This document shows positions 23,692 through 32,150 of a DNA stretch of 64,000 nt, piece by piece. Under the pieces are notes generated by a model. The model did no database searches and was not told where the DNA came from. It saw nothing but the letters and a program-made list of their open reading frames with translations. Position 1 is the stretch's first letter. Each line of letters starts with the position of its first letter. The position numbers were made by a program, and so were the translations under genes. Source of the stretch: Hymenobacter yonginensis (GTDB lineage: Bacteria; Bacteroidota; Bacteroidia; Cytophagales; Hymenobacteraceae); contig NZ_CP115396.1 in the NCBI RefSeq assembly GCF_027625995.1, forward strand, positions 1,798,001 through 1,862,000, in the 5' to 3' direction.

Positions 23692-24792
23692 ATGCCTACC
23701 ACGCCCGAAACCGCCGTCCTGCGCCCGCACGCCGAGGATGTGTACGCCGAAGAGCTGGCCGCTCTGCGCGCCGCCGACCACGACCGGCCCAAACCCCCGA
23801 ACTGGCACCTCTCGCCCTGGGCCACCGTCACCTACCTGCTGGGCGGCAAGCTGGATAACGGGTTTGAAATCGAGCCCAAGTACATCGGGCAGCGGCGGCT
23901 GATGGAAATTGCGGTGGCCACCCTGGCTACCGACCGCGCCCTGCTGCTGCTGGGCGTGCCGGGCACGGCCAAAAGCTGGGTATCGGAGCACCTGACGGCG
24001 GCCATCAGCGGCCGGTCGGACTTGCTGGTGCAGGGCACGGCGGGCACCTCCGAGGACGCCATCCGCTACTCCTGGAACTACGCCCGCCTCATTGCCGAAG
24101 GGCCTTCTTTGGGCGCGCTGGTGCCCTCGCCCCTGTTCAAAGGCATGCAGGAAGGCCGCCTGGTGCGCCTCGAGGAGCTCACCCGCATCCCCTCCGACGT
24201 GCAGGATACGCTCATCACCATGCTCTCCGAAAAAGTGCTGCCCATCCCGGAGCTTTCCACCGAGGTACAGGCCGTGAGCGGCTTCAACGTCATTGCCACC
24301 GCCAACGACCGGGACAAGGGCGTGAACGAGCTAAGCAGCGCGCTGCGCCGCCGCTTCAACACCGTCGTACTGCCCCTGCCGACCTCCGCGGAGGAGGAAG
24401 TGCGCATCGTGCAGACGCGGGTGGAAAAGCAGGGCAAGGCGCTGCAGCTACCCGCCGAAGCCCCGGCCCTGGAGCAAATCAGCCGCCTCGTGACCATCTT
24501 CCGAGAGTTGCGCTCGGGCGTGACGGAGAACGGCAAAACCAAGCTTAAAAGCCCCAGCGGCACGCTCAGCACCGGCGAGGCCATTTCGGTGATGAACAGC
24601 GGCCTGGCCCTGGCCGCCTACTTCGGCGACGGCAGCCTCCGCGCCCACGACCTGGCCGCCAGCCTCACCGGCGCCGTGCTCAAAGACCCCGTGCAGGACC
24701 GCACCGTCTGGCTCGAATACCTCGAAACCGTGGTAAAAGAGCGGGACGGCTGGAAAGACCTCTACCGCGCCTGCCGGGAGGTGGTGGAGTAG
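23692..24792 (+). CDS. MoxR-like AAA+ ATPase
   Basis: A 366-residue protein with Walker A GVPGTAKS (about residues 88-95), an atypical Walker B with LEEL in place of the usual LDEx, sensor 1 IATANDRD and the arginine-finger region ALRRRFN. The insert between helix 2 and the ATPase core (GTAGTSEDAIRYSWNYARL) is characteristic of MoxR-group chaperone ATPases, which usually act with VWA proteins encoded nearby, here at 28931. It has an N-terminal extension of about 70 residues. The start lies 11 bp after the repeat array. Confidence 0.9.
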   Translation: MPTTPETAVLRPHAEDVYAEELAALRAADHDRPKPPNWHLSPWATVTYLLGGKLDNGFEIEPKYIGQRRLMEIAVATLATDRALLLLGVPGTAKSWVSEHLTAAISGRSDLLVQGTAGTSEDAIRYSWNYARLIAEGPSLGALVPSPLFKGMQEGRLVRLEELTRIPSDVQDTLITMLSEKVLPIPELSTEVQAVSGFNVIATANDRDKGVNELSSALRRRFNTVVLPLPTSAEEEVRIVQTRVEKQGKALQLPAEAPALEQISRLVTIFRELRSGVTENGKTKLKSPSGTLSTGEAISVMNSGLALAAYFGDGSLRAHDLAASLTGAVLKDPVQDRTVWLEYLETVVKERDGWKDLYRACREVVE

Positions 24793-24806
24793 AATTCGAT
24801 TCGAAA

Positions 24807-24840
24807 CTGAACGTCATGCTGAGCGGAACGAAGCATCTTG
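24807..24840. repeat. Solo half of a family B repeat
   Basis: AACGTCATGCTGAGCGGAAC followed by GAAGCATCTTG matches one arm of the family B elements (GTCATGCTGAGC...GAAGCATCTC). No inverted partner is nearby. Confidence 0.7.
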
Positions 24841-24864
24841 CCCGCACTGACCAACCTGTTTTCA

Positions 24865-25455
24865 ATGCACTTCCTACGCACGCACAAGAACCTGATTCCA
24901 GTAGTATTGCTGGCCGCCCTTAGTGTTTATACAATTCTCACGGTTCTGTTTGTGCCAGTGTACCAGGATGGAGAAGCGTACCAGCGGGCCTTTACTCCGG
25001 CTCATTACGGCGCTTTTGCTGCTGTGCTTCTGAATCTGCTGGCTTACTTCTTTTTCCGCCCGTTCTTCAAACCGGTACTCCTGCTGACCTTGGGCCTTAC
25101 CCTGTTCAGCATCATCAATTTCTTACCGGATAATGTCCGGTTCAATTTCGGTTTTGGAGACGTAGGAGTAGGTTTTTCGATTCTGGGGCTAGGGCTGGTG
25201 CTGCTGTATTATCTCTTGAATAAGCCAGCCGCTCACGCTTTTATCAACCAGCGCATTACCGCCACTCCCACACCCGAGCAAGCAGCCCGCCGCCGCCGAC
25301 AACGCATTGACCAGTTCAAGCAGAATTTCGCCCGCAAATCCGACGAAAGCCTGCAACTGATGCTTCAGGAGCAAAAAGTGCTGCCGGATGCCTTATCAGC
25401 CGCACGGGAGTTGCTGCAGGAGCGGCAGGCTTCAACCGAAATCAGTAAAAAATAG
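24865..25455 (+). CDS. Membrane protein with cytoplasmic coiled tail, unknown function
   Basis: A 196-residue protein with four hydrophobic helices (about 10-32, 50-72, 76-93, 98-118) and then a charged, helical cytoplasmic tail rich in Arg/Gln/Glu. No family is recognised. Its GC content is lower than that of the flanking MoxR and DUF5682 genes, suggesting separate acquisition (inference). It is followed 10 bp later by another unrecognised small gene, with which it probably forms a unit. Confidence 0.68.
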   Translation: MHFLRTHKNLIPVVLLAALSVYTILTVLFVPVYQDGEAYQRAFTPAHYGAFAAVLLNLLAYFFFRPFFKPVLLLTLGLTLFSIINFLPDNVRFNFGFGDVGVGFSILGLGLVLLYYLLNKPAAHAFINQRITATPTPEQAARRRRQRIDQFKQNFARKSDESLQLMLQEQKVLPDALSAARELLQERQASTEISKK

Positions 25456-25465
25456 GCAAGGCATT

Positions 25466-25864
25466 ATGTCAAACAAACAGCCTGAATCTTACTGGACAGC
25501 GGTTGGCAATATTATTCGGGAACGGCCCTACGGACCGGGCGGAGTTGAAATCCGCTACGGCACGAAGCATTTTGCACCGGGCGCCAAAGTATACATCATC
25601 GACTGGTACCCGGGGACGTGTGACGCCGTTACCGTTGTTGGCCACCACCGCAAGTCGCACCAATTAATGAAGCTGGTAGTGCGGGTAGAACATCTGGAGA
25701 ACTTGCGCGCAAAGGTGTGCTACTCACCGGCCGTAAGCAGCATCATGAAGGAGCATTTTGAAGCGGGCGACGCCCCCTACCGCCTTACCCGGGAATTTGC
25801 CGAACAGCTGTGTGCCGTTTTACCCCACTGGAAGGCAGAACAACAACGCGCCAAAAACATCTAA
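25466..25864 (+). CDS. Hypothetical protein, 132 residues
   Basis: A soluble, mixed alpha/beta protein. A conserved-looking core GAKVYIIDWYPGTCDAVTVV, then HHRKSHQLMKLVVRVEHLENLR, resembles hypothetical proteins of Bacteroidota, but no domain name can be attached. The GC content is lower than the neighbours. Its stop overlaps the DUF5682 start (TAATG), so translation may be coupled to it. Confidence 0.66.
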   Translation: MSNKQPESYWTAVGNIIRERPYGPGGVEIRYGTKHFAPGAKVYIIDWYPGTCDAVTVVGHHRKSHQLMKLVVRVEHLENLRAKVCYSPAVSSIMKEHFEAGDAPYRLTREFAEQLCAVLPHWKAEQQRAKNI

Positions 25865-28209
25865 TGCCCACCGACCTCCGCCTTTTCGGTATCCGCCACC
25901 ACGGGCCCGGCAGCGCCGCCAGCCTCGTGCACGCCCTCGACGCCTACCAGCCCGATGTGGTGCTGCTGGAGTGCCCCGCCGATGCGGAGGCCGCGCTGGC
26001 CGCCGCCCTGCACCCGGAGATGGTTCCGCCGGTGGCCCTGCTTGTGTACAACCCCAAGCAGCACCAGCAGGCCTCGTTTCTGCCCTTCGCCGAGTTTTCG
26101 CCCGAGTGGCAGGCCCTCCACTGGTGCCACCGCCACGGCGCCCACCTGCGCTGCTTCGACCTGCCCATGGCCCTGCGCTTCGGGATGCCGGATGAAGTGC
26201 CTGACGTTACGTCTCCCCCCTTGGCCCCCTCGGAACCAGTTCTGGAAGCTGACTTCAACTCAACCACAGAAGCGCCAGAACAGGATGTAGAGCCAGGATT
26301 AGAAGCTCGTTCCCCCTCTCTACCGGAGAGGGGGTTAGGGGGTGAGGCACCGGATCAGGACTCAGCGGCTGAGGCCACCCGGGACCCCATCTCCTACCTG
26401 GCCGAACTCGACGGCTACGCCGACGGGGAGCGGTGGTGGGAGCTGCGCCTGGAACACGCCCCCGGCCACGCCGACACGTTTGCCGTGGTGCTGGACCTGA
26501 TGACGGCCCTGCGCGAAGAGCTGAACCTGCCCGAAACCGAGGAAACCCTGCTGCGCGAGGCCTTCATGCGCGAAACACTGCGCGCCACCCTGCGCCAGGG
26601 CTACCAGCGCGTGGCGGTGGTGTGCGGGGCCTGGCACGCCCCGGTGCTGCGGCCCGAGCTGCTCAAGAAAGAAGACAAAGCCCGCCTCAAGGGCCTGAAA
26701 AAAGTAGCCACCGCCGCCACCTGGATTCCGTGGACGTTTGAGCGCCTGTCTACCGCCTCGGGCTACGGGGCGGGAGTGGGCTCGCCGGCCTGGTACGAGC
26801 TGCTGTTTACCACGCCCCGCGCCGAGGTGGTCACGCACTGGATGGTGCGCGCCGCCCGCCTGCTCCGCTCCCGCGACCTGGACGCCTCCGCCGCCCACGC
26901 CATCGAGGGCGTGCGCCTGGCCCACACCCTGGCCGCCGTGCGTGGCCGCGAGCTGCCGGGCATCGAGGAGCTGCAGGAAGCCGCCGTGGCCATCCTGGGC
27001 GGAGGCTACCCCGAAACCCTGGAGCTGGTGCAGCGCGAGCTGGTGGTGGGCGAGCGGCTGGGCGCGGTGCCGCCCGAGCAGCCCGCCACGCCGTTGCAGC
27101 AGGACGTGCAGCTGCAGCAAAAAGCCACCCGCCTCAAGCCTGAAGCCACCGCCCGCACCCTCGACCTGGATTTGCGCAAGGAGCTGGACCTAAGCCGCAG
27201 CCACCTGCTGCACCGCCTGCGCCTGCTCGACATCCGCTGGGGCCAGCCGCGCCGGGCTCACGGCAAGGCCGGCACCTTCCACGAGCTATGGGAGCTGCAG
27301 TGGCAGCCCGAGTACGCCCTGCAGGTGCTCGACGCGGGCCGCTGGGGCAACACCGTGCTGGCCGCCGCCGCCGCCCGGGCCGCCAGCCGCGCCGCCGAGG
27401 CCCCCGACTTGGAAGCCGTGAGCCAGCTGCTGGAAGAAGCCCTGCAGGCCGACCTCGGCCCGGCCATCGGGGCGCTGGTGGCCCGGCTCGAAACCCTCTC
27501 GGCCGGCACCCGCGACGTGACGCACCTGCTGGCGGCCCTGCCCCCGCTGGTGAACGTGCTGCGCTACGGCAACGTGCGCCGCACCGAAACCGCCCAGGTA
27601 GCCACCGTGGTGCACCACCTGGTGCCGCGCCTGTGCATCGGCCTGCCGCCGGCCTGCACCGGCCTCGACTATGATGCGGCCCGCCAGCTGCTGCCCCGCC
27701 TCGAAGGCAGCCACCAGGCCATCCGGCTGCTGCAGGACGAAGCCCAGGAAACCGATTGGTACGCGGCCCTGGCCGTGGTGCTGCGCAACCCGGCCTCGTC
27801 GGGGCTGCTGGCCGGGGCGGCGGGGCGGCTGTTGTTTGATGCCCACCGCCTCAGCCCGGAGGAAGCCGCCACGGCTCTGGGCCTGGCCCTCTCGCCGGCC
27901 CAGCCTACCAGCTACGCCACGGCTTGGCTGGAAGGCTTCCTCAGCGGCAGCGCCCTGCTGCTGCTCCACCACCGCCCCCTCTTCGACCTGCTCAATGACT
28001 GGCTGGGCACGCTGCCCGAAGACACCTTCCGCGAAATCGTGCCCCTGCTGCGCCGCGCCTTCACCGATTTCAGCCTGCCCGAACGCCGCCAGCTCCTCGA
28101 CCTCGCCCGGCAAGACGCCCAGCCGGCCCTGGCCGCAGCGGAGGAAGATTTCGACCTGGAACGGGGCCTGCGGGTACTACCGGGCCTGCGGGAGCTGCTG
28201 GGCTATTGA
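25864..28209 (+). CDS. DUF5682 protein
   Basis: A 781-residue protein with the DUF5682 opening (FGIRHHGPGSA at residues 7-17, then DVVLLECPADAE) and a second motif VVCGAWHAPVL near residue 252. This His/Glu layout (HHGPGS, LLExP, GAWH) recalls the EreA/ChaN/TraB/Tiki hydrolase superfamily; the relationship is an inference. The C-terminal two-thirds is helical and repeat-like. Residues about 118-178 form an acidic, Pro-rich insert that includes a stretch encoded by a palindromic repeat (26306-26346). Start ATG overlaps the preceding stop. Part of the SWIM/DUF5691/MoxR/VWA cluster. Confidence 0.85.
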   Translation: MPTDLRLFGIRHHGPGSAASLVHALDAYQPDVVLLECPADAEAALAAALHPEMVPPVALLVYNPKQHQQASFLPFAEFSPEWQALHWCHRHGAHLRCFDLPMALRFGMPDEVPDVTSPPLAPSEPVLEADFNSTTEAPEQDVEPGLEARSPSLPERGLGGEAPDQDSAAEATRDPISYLAELDGYADGERWWELRLEHAPGHADTFAVVLDLMTALREELNLPETEETLLREAFMRETLRATLRQGYQRVAVVCGAWHAPVLRPELLKKEDKARLKGLKKVATAATWIPWTFERLSTASGYGAGVGSPAWYELLFTTPRAEVVTHWMVRAARLLRSRDLDASAAHAIEGVRLAHTLAAVRGRELPGIEELQEAAVAILGGGYPETLELVQRELVVGERLGAVPPEQPATPLQQDVQLQQKATRLKPEATARTLDLDLRKELDLSRSHLLHRLRLLDIRWGQPRRAHGKAGTFHELWELQWQPEYALQVLDAGRWGNTVLAAAAARAASRAAEAPDLEAVSQLLEEALQADLGPAIGALVARLETLSAGTRDVTHLLAALPPLVNVLRYGNVRRTETAQVATVVHHLVPRLCIGLPPACTGLDYDAARQLLPRLEGSHQAIRLLQDEAQETDWYAALAVVLRNPASSGLLAGAAGRLLFDAHRLSPEEAATALGLALSPAQPTSYATAWLEGFLSGSALLLLHHRPLFDLLNDWLGTLPEDTFREIVPLLRRAFTDFSLPERRQLLDLARQDAQPALAAAEEDFDLERGLRVLPGLRELLGY
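26306..26346. repeat. Palindromic repeat embedded in the DUF5682 coding region
   Basis: CCCCCTCTCTACCGGAGAGG followed by GGGTTAGGGGGTGAGGC is the same motif as the intergenic copy at 48700-48737 (CCCCTCTACTTTTTCGGAGA, then GGGGTTGGGGTGAGGC). Here it is read in frame as SPSLPERGLGGEA. Confidence 0.7.
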
Positions 28210-28218
28210 CGTACCATA

Positions 28219-28328
28219 GCACGATGTAGAGACGCAATATTTTGCGTCTCATCGTTGAATGACCGTCTTCGCGCAGATCAAACAGCATCAGCAACGACGA
28301 GACGCAAGATATTGCGTCTCTACACCGT
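28219..28328. repeat. Paired inverted repeat, family D
   Basis: Left arm at 28225-28250 and inverse at 28298-28323, with CAGCAACGAC before the right arm. It sits in the 150-bp gap between the DUF5682 gene and the next small gene. Confidence 0.9.
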
Positions 28329-28359
28329 TCCAATTACCAGCCGTCGTACCTTGCCACCT

Positions 28360-28719
28360 ATGCCTACTACCTACCCTTTCCAGGTGGCTGATTTAGCCGA
28401 TAAGGCCGAGCCCGGCCGCCAGGAGCGCATCCTTGTGAACCTCACCAACCTGGAGGACTACTACAACGTGTTCGAGAAATACGGCTTCAGCGGCAGCGGA
28501 GCCAGCTGGGCCGAGCACATCGAAACCATCCTGGAGGAGCACGCCCCGGCCCTGCTCGACCACGTGGAGCTGGCCGGCCAGGGCGACATCTTTCTGGCCT
28601 TCACCGACGGCCCCGCCGCCACCGAGCAGTTCCTGGCCCTCATTCAGCCCATCTTCGGCGACCTGGGCAGCCTCAACAAATACCTCGCCCAGGCCGACCC
28701 GGGGGATTTTTTCGAGTAA
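28360..28719 (+). CDS. Small protein, possibly Imm51-like
   Basis: A 119-residue acidic protein. The segment YYNVFEKYGFSGSGASWAEH (residues 26-45) resembles the conserved region of the Imm51 immunity family (fE--GfeGnGysW), but the match is from memory and only partial. No toxin gene is adjacent. It lies between DUF5682 and VWA genes and is bracketed by palindromic repeats on both sides. The ATG at 28360 avoids translating the upstream repeat. Confidence 0.6.
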   Translation: MPTTYPFQVADLADKAEPGRQERILVNLTNLEDYYNVFEKYGFSGSGASWAEHIETILEEHAPALLDHVELAGQGDIFLAFTDGPAATEQFLALIQPIFGDLGSLNKYLAQADPGDFFE

Positions 28720-28728
28720 TTAATTTAC

Positions 28729-28910
28729 GTTGCGAAGAACTAGAACTAGCGCTAAAAAAGCTAGTTCCCCTCCTTGAAAAGGAGGGGCTAGGGGTGGTTG
28801 ACAATCGTTGAACATCATCCAGCTATAGTCATCGTTCTTGCATCTATCAACCACCCCTAGCCCCTCCTTTCCAAGGAGGGGAACTAGCTCTAGACCTTGT
28901 TCTCCGCAAC
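28729..28910. repeat. Paired inverted repeat, family A (CTAGTTCCCCTCC...)
   Basis: The arms run from GTTGCGAAGAAC via CTAGTTCCCCTCCTTGAAAA and GGGGTGGTTGACA to the inverse CAACCACCCCTAGCCCCTCC... and GTTCTCCGCAAC. Each arm contains its own small CCCCTCC/GGAGGGG hairpin. The spacer is about 35 bp. Another copy, with a second element inserted in its spacer, is at 55056-55366. Confidence 0.88.
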
Positions 28911-28930
28911 TTGGGTTAACCATCTGCCCC

Positions 28931-30043
28931 ATGACACCCGCCACCGACAACGCCACCCGCTGGAAGCTCGTGCTCGGCTCCGAGGCCGACGCCCAGAACC
29001 AGATTACCTTCGATGCCGATTACAAAGGCATGGACGACGTGCTGACCTCGCTATATGACCAGTCGGAGCGCAAGGCCGGGCTGGGCGGCTCCGCGCCGCG
29101 CGTGAGCCGCTGGCTGGGCGACATCCGCACCTACTTCCCCACCGACGTGGTGGCCGTGATGCAGCGCGACGCCATGGACCGCCTGGGGCTGCACCAACTG
29201 CTGCTGGAGCCCGAGATTCTGCGCACAGTGCAGGCCGATGTGCAGCTGGTGGGCCTGCTCATGTCGTTGAGCCGGGTGATGCCCCAGAAGGTGAAGCACA
29301 CCGCCCGCGAGGTGGTGGGCCGGGTGGTGAAGGAGCTGGAGCAGAAACTCTCGAACCCGCTGCGGCAGGCCGTGCAGGGCGCCCTGAGCCGGGCCGTGCG
29401 CAACCCCCGCCCCCGCTACCGCGAAATCGACTGGGCCGCCACCATTCGCGTCAACCTGAAGCACTACCAGCCGGCCCAGCGCACCATCGTGCCCGAGCGG
29501 CTGGTGGGCTTCGGGCGGCGCGGGCAGGCGCTCAAGGAAATTGTGCTGTGCGTGGACCAGAGCGGGTCCATGGCCTCCTCGGTGGTGTACGCGGGCGTAT
29601 TCGGAGCGGTGCTGGCCTCCATCAAGGCCGTGAAAACGCACATGGTGGTGTTTGACACTAGCGTGGTAAACCTTTCCGAGGATCTGCAGGACCCGGTGGA
29701 CCTGCTGTTTGGGGTGCAGCTAGGCGGCGGTACCGATATCAACCTGGCCCTGGGCTACTGCCAGCAGCTCATCACCCGCCCCACCGACACCATTCTGGTG
29801 CTCATCAGCGACCTGTACGAGGGCGGCAACGAGCAGCAGATGCTCAAAAAAGCTGCCGCCCTGCGCGCCGCCGGCGTTACAGTCGTAGCCCTGCTGGCCC
29901 TCTCCGACGACGGCGCCCCCAGCTTCGATAGGCGCGTGGCCGAGCAGCTGGCCGCCCTCGATATTCCCTCCTTCGCCTGCACCCCGCACCAGTTCCCGGG
30001 CCTGATGGCGGCCGCCATTCAGGGCGGCAAGCTGCAGGTGTAG
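28931..30043 (+). CDS. VWA-domain protein, MoxR partner
   Basis: A 370-residue protein. The N-terminal half is helical; the C-terminal half is a von Willebrand factor A domain with a complete MIDAS site: DQSGSMAS (about residues 212-219), GGGTDINLAL (Thr) and ISDLYEGG (Asp). It should bind a divalent cation and a partner protein. VWA proteins of this type work with MoxR-like ATPases, here encoded at 23692. The ATG at 28931 is chosen; an upstream extension would translate the family A repeat. Confidence 0.9.
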   Translation: MTPATDNATRWKLVLGSEADAQNQITFDADYKGMDDVLTSLYDQSERKAGLGGSAPRVSRWLGDIRTYFPTDVVAVMQRDAMDRLGLHQLLLEPEILRTVQADVQLVGLLMSLSRVMPQKVKHTAREVVGRVVKELEQKLSNPLRQAVQGALSRAVRNPRPRYREIDWAATIRVNLKHYQPAQRTIVPERLVGFGRRGQALKEIVLCVDQSGSMASSVVYAGVFGAVLASIKAVKTHMVVFDTSVVNLSEDLQDPVDLLFGVQLGGGTDINLALGYCQQLITRPTDTILVLISDLYEGGNEQQMLKKAAALRAAGVTVVALLALSDDGAPSFDRRVAEQLAALDIPSFACTPHQFPGLMAAAIQGGKLQV

Positions 30044-30108
30044 GCCAGCCCCCAGCGTCCGGGCTGCGTATGCGGATTGCCTCCTTCCTCAGTCAAACCC
30101 ATTGGCCC

Positions 30109-30534
30109 ATGCCAGCCAACATCCAACGCTTCCTCGACGCCCAGCAGCGCGACTACGCCACGGCCCTTTCAGAAATCCGGGCCGGGCGCAAGCGTAGCCA
30201 TTGGGTGTGGTACATCTTCCCCCAGCTGCAGGGCCTGGGCTACAGCGAAACGGCCCGGTTCTACGCCATCCAGAGCCGGCAGGAAGCCGAGGCCTACCTG
30301 CACCACCCAGTGCTGGGCCCGCGCATGCGGGAAATCAGCGCGGTCCTGCTGATGCTGGACGGCACCGATGCCACCCGCATCATGGGCAGCCCCGATGACC
30401 TGAAGCTCCGGTCCAGCATGACGCTGTTTGCCGCGCTGGAAGGTGCCGACCCGGTTTTTCAGCAGGTACTGGATAAATTCTTCGGCGGCGAGCCGGACGA
30501 GAAGACGTTGCAGATTCTGCAGCAGAACCCGTAG
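30109..30534 (+). CDS. DUF1810 protein
   Basis: A 141-residue protein that matches the family along its length: IQRFLDAQQRDYATALSEI, GRKRSHWVWYIFPQLQGLG, and EAEAYLHHPVLGPRM. The SHWxWYIFPQ block is the hallmark. It is cytosolic and probably an enzyme-like small alpha-helical protein; its role is unknown. The ATG at 30109 is preferred over 30070. Confidence 0.88.
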   Translation: MPANIQRFLDAQQRDYATALSEIRAGRKRSHWVWYIFPQLQGLGYSETARFYAIQSRQEAEAYLHHPVLGPRMREISAVLLMLDGTDATRIMGSPDDLKLRSSMTLFAALEGADPVFQQVLDKFFGGEPDEKTLQILQQNP

Positions 30535-30552
30535 CAGCCGACGCCGCAATAC

Positions 30553-30637
30553 CAGCTGTTATTCCGAGCACAGCGAGGAATCTGGTTCAGCCTTAAGTGG
30601 GCAACTCAGATTCCTCGCTGTGCTCGGAATGACAGCT
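30553..30637. repeat. Paired inverted repeat, family B variant
   Basis: The arms AGCTGTTATTCCGAGCACAG, then CGAGGAATCTG, and their inverse (30606-30637) are separated by a spacer of about 20 bp. It uses the ATTCCGAGC...GAGGAATC version of the family B sequence. It separates two convergent genes. Confidence 0.88.
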
Positions 30638-31630
30638 TTACGCTTTCAGCACTTCCTCAATCCGCGCCAGTTCCTCGGGGCTGAACTGCAGGTTTTCCAG
30701 GCAGCGCAGCGAGTCGGTGAGCTGATCGGGTTTGCTGGCGCCGATGAGCACAGAGGTAATACGCTCGTCGCGCAGAATCCAGCTCAGGGCCAGCTGGGCC
30801 AGGCTCTGGTTGCGCTCCTGGGCCAGGTCGTTGAGCTGGCGGATTTGCGTGAGGCGGGCTTCGGTCAGCTGGTTTTCGGTGAGGAAGCCCACGCCCTTGG
30901 CTACCCGCGAGTCCTCGGGGATGCCGTGCAGGTATTTGTTGGTAAGCAGGCCCTGAGCCAGGGGCGAAAACGGGATGCAGCCCACGCCTTCCTGACCCAG
31001 CAGGTCTAGCAGACCGTTTTCCGGGCCGCGCTCAAACATCGAGTATTTAGGCTGATGAATCAGGCAGGGCGTGCCCAGCTCGCGCAGGATGCGAATGGCC
31101 TCGGCCGCCTCCCGGGGCGCGTAGTTGCTAATGCCCACGTACAGGGCCTTCCCCTGGCGCACCACGTGGTCAAGAGCGGCCATGGTTTCTTCCAGGGGCG
31201 TTTCGGGGTCGGGGCGGTGCGAGTAGAAGATGTCCACGTAGTCCAGCTTCATGCGGCGCAGGCTCTGGTCGAGGCTGGAGATGAGGTATTTGCGGGAGCC
31301 CCACTCGCCATAGGGTCCTTCCCACATGTGGTAGCCGGCCTTGGTGGAAATCACCAGCTCGTCGCGGTAGCCACGGAAATCTTCTTTCAGAATGCGGCCA
31401 AAGTTGGTTTCGGCTGAGCCGGGCGGCGGGCCGTAGTTGTTGGCCAGGTCGAAATGCGTGACGCCCGAGTCGAAGGCCCGGTGCAGGATGGCGCGGAAGT
31501 TCTGGAGCACGTCCACGTCGCCGAAGTTGTGCCAGAGGCCGAGCGAGACGGCCGGCAGTTTCAGGCCGTTGCGGCCGCAGCGGCGGTAGGGCATAGCGGC
31601 GTAGCGGCCGGGGCTGGGTTGGTAGGGCAT
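30638..31630 (-). CDS. Aldo/keto reductase, YghZ-like (L-glyceraldehyde 3-phosphate reductase)
   Basis: A 330-residue NADPH-dependent reductase with the YghZ-type segments GLWHNFGD, DLANNYGPPPGSAE and KAGYHMWEGPYGEWGSRKYL. The catalytic tetrad is visible as Asp (DLANNY), Tyr (NNY), Lys (STKAGY) and His (FYSHRPD). The C-terminal SVLIGASKPDQL binds the cofactor phosphate. The E. coli relative reduces L-glyceraldehyde 3-phosphate and methylglyoxal. The ATG at 31630 matches the family start. Confidence 0.9.
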   Translation of the reverse strand: MPYQPSPGRYAAMPYRRCGRNGLKLPAVSLGLWHNFGDVDVLQNFRAILHRAFDSGVTHFDLANNYGPPPGSAETNFGRILKEDFRGYRDELVISTKAGYHMWEGPYGEWGSRKYLISSLDQSLRRMKLDYVDIFYSHRPDPETPLEETMAALDHVVRQGKALYVGISNYAPREAAEAIRILRELGTPCLIHQPKYSMFERGPENGLLDLLGQEGVGCIPFSPLAQGLLTNKYLHGIPEDSRVAKGVGFLTENQLTEARLTQIRQLNDLAQERNQSLAQLALSWILRDERITSVLIGASKPDQLTDSLRCLENLQFSPEELARIEEVLKA

Positions 31631-31771
31631 GGTGGGAAGGGCTTGAATGAAGCCGTAAGTACGCAGGAACCCAACAAAAGCACGCGCGGCACACCTCAGT
31701 TTTTCCGCACGGTGCCCTATCTTTCCCCACCTGCCATTTCCGCCCAGGATCAATCACACCCGCTTTATCAG

Positions 31772-32143
31772 ATGCCCATTCCAGCCATTCGCTCCCTCCG
31801 CCCCTTCATTGGCTCCCGCGACTTCACCGAGTCGCGCCGCTTCTACCAGGCCTGGGGCTTCACCGAGGTGGCGTTGTCGCCGGCCATGTCGTTGTTTACC
31901 CTTGCGGGCGTGAGCTTTTACCTGCAGGACTATTACGCGGCAGAATGGGTAGACAACACCATGCTGTTTCTGGAAGTGGAGAATGTGGAGCAGTACTGGC
32001 CACAGTTGGAGGCCCTGGACCTGCCCGGCCAATTTCCGGGTGTGCGGGTGCTGCCCATCCGGCAGGAGGCCTGGGGCCGGGAAGGCTTCGTGCACGACCC
32101 CGCCGGCGTGCTCTGGCACATCGGGGAATTCAATAACGGCTAA
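31772..32143 (+). CDS. VOC-superfamily (glyoxalase/bleomycin resistance-like) protein
   Basis: A 123-residue protein with two beta-alpha-beta-beta-beta units: SLRPFIGSRDFTESRRFYQ, then GVSFYLQDYY; and VEQYWPQLEAL, then FVHDPAGVLWHIGEF. Metal-ligand positions are not clearly kept (the final Glu in HIGEF is present). It probably binds a small hydrophobic or metal-coordinated ligand; the substrate is unknown. Confidence 0.82.
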   Translation: MPIPAIRSLRPFIGSRDFTESRRFYQAWGFTEVALSPAMSLFTLAGVSFYLQDYYAAEWVDNTMLFLEVENVEQYWPQLEALDLPGQFPGVRVLPIRQEAWGREGFVHDPAGVLWHIGEFNNG

Positions 32144-32150
32144 AACTCCA

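Noticed and set aside
23412-23858. Open frame encoding a periodic NDVETQYFAS peptide
   Set aside because: The periodicity comes from the 60-bp DNA repeat and the frame overlaps the start of the MoxR gene; no start signal or homologue is known.
28360-28719. Toxin-immunity locus
   Set aside because: Only the small protein has a weak Imm51-like resemblance; no polymorphic toxin gene is adjacent.
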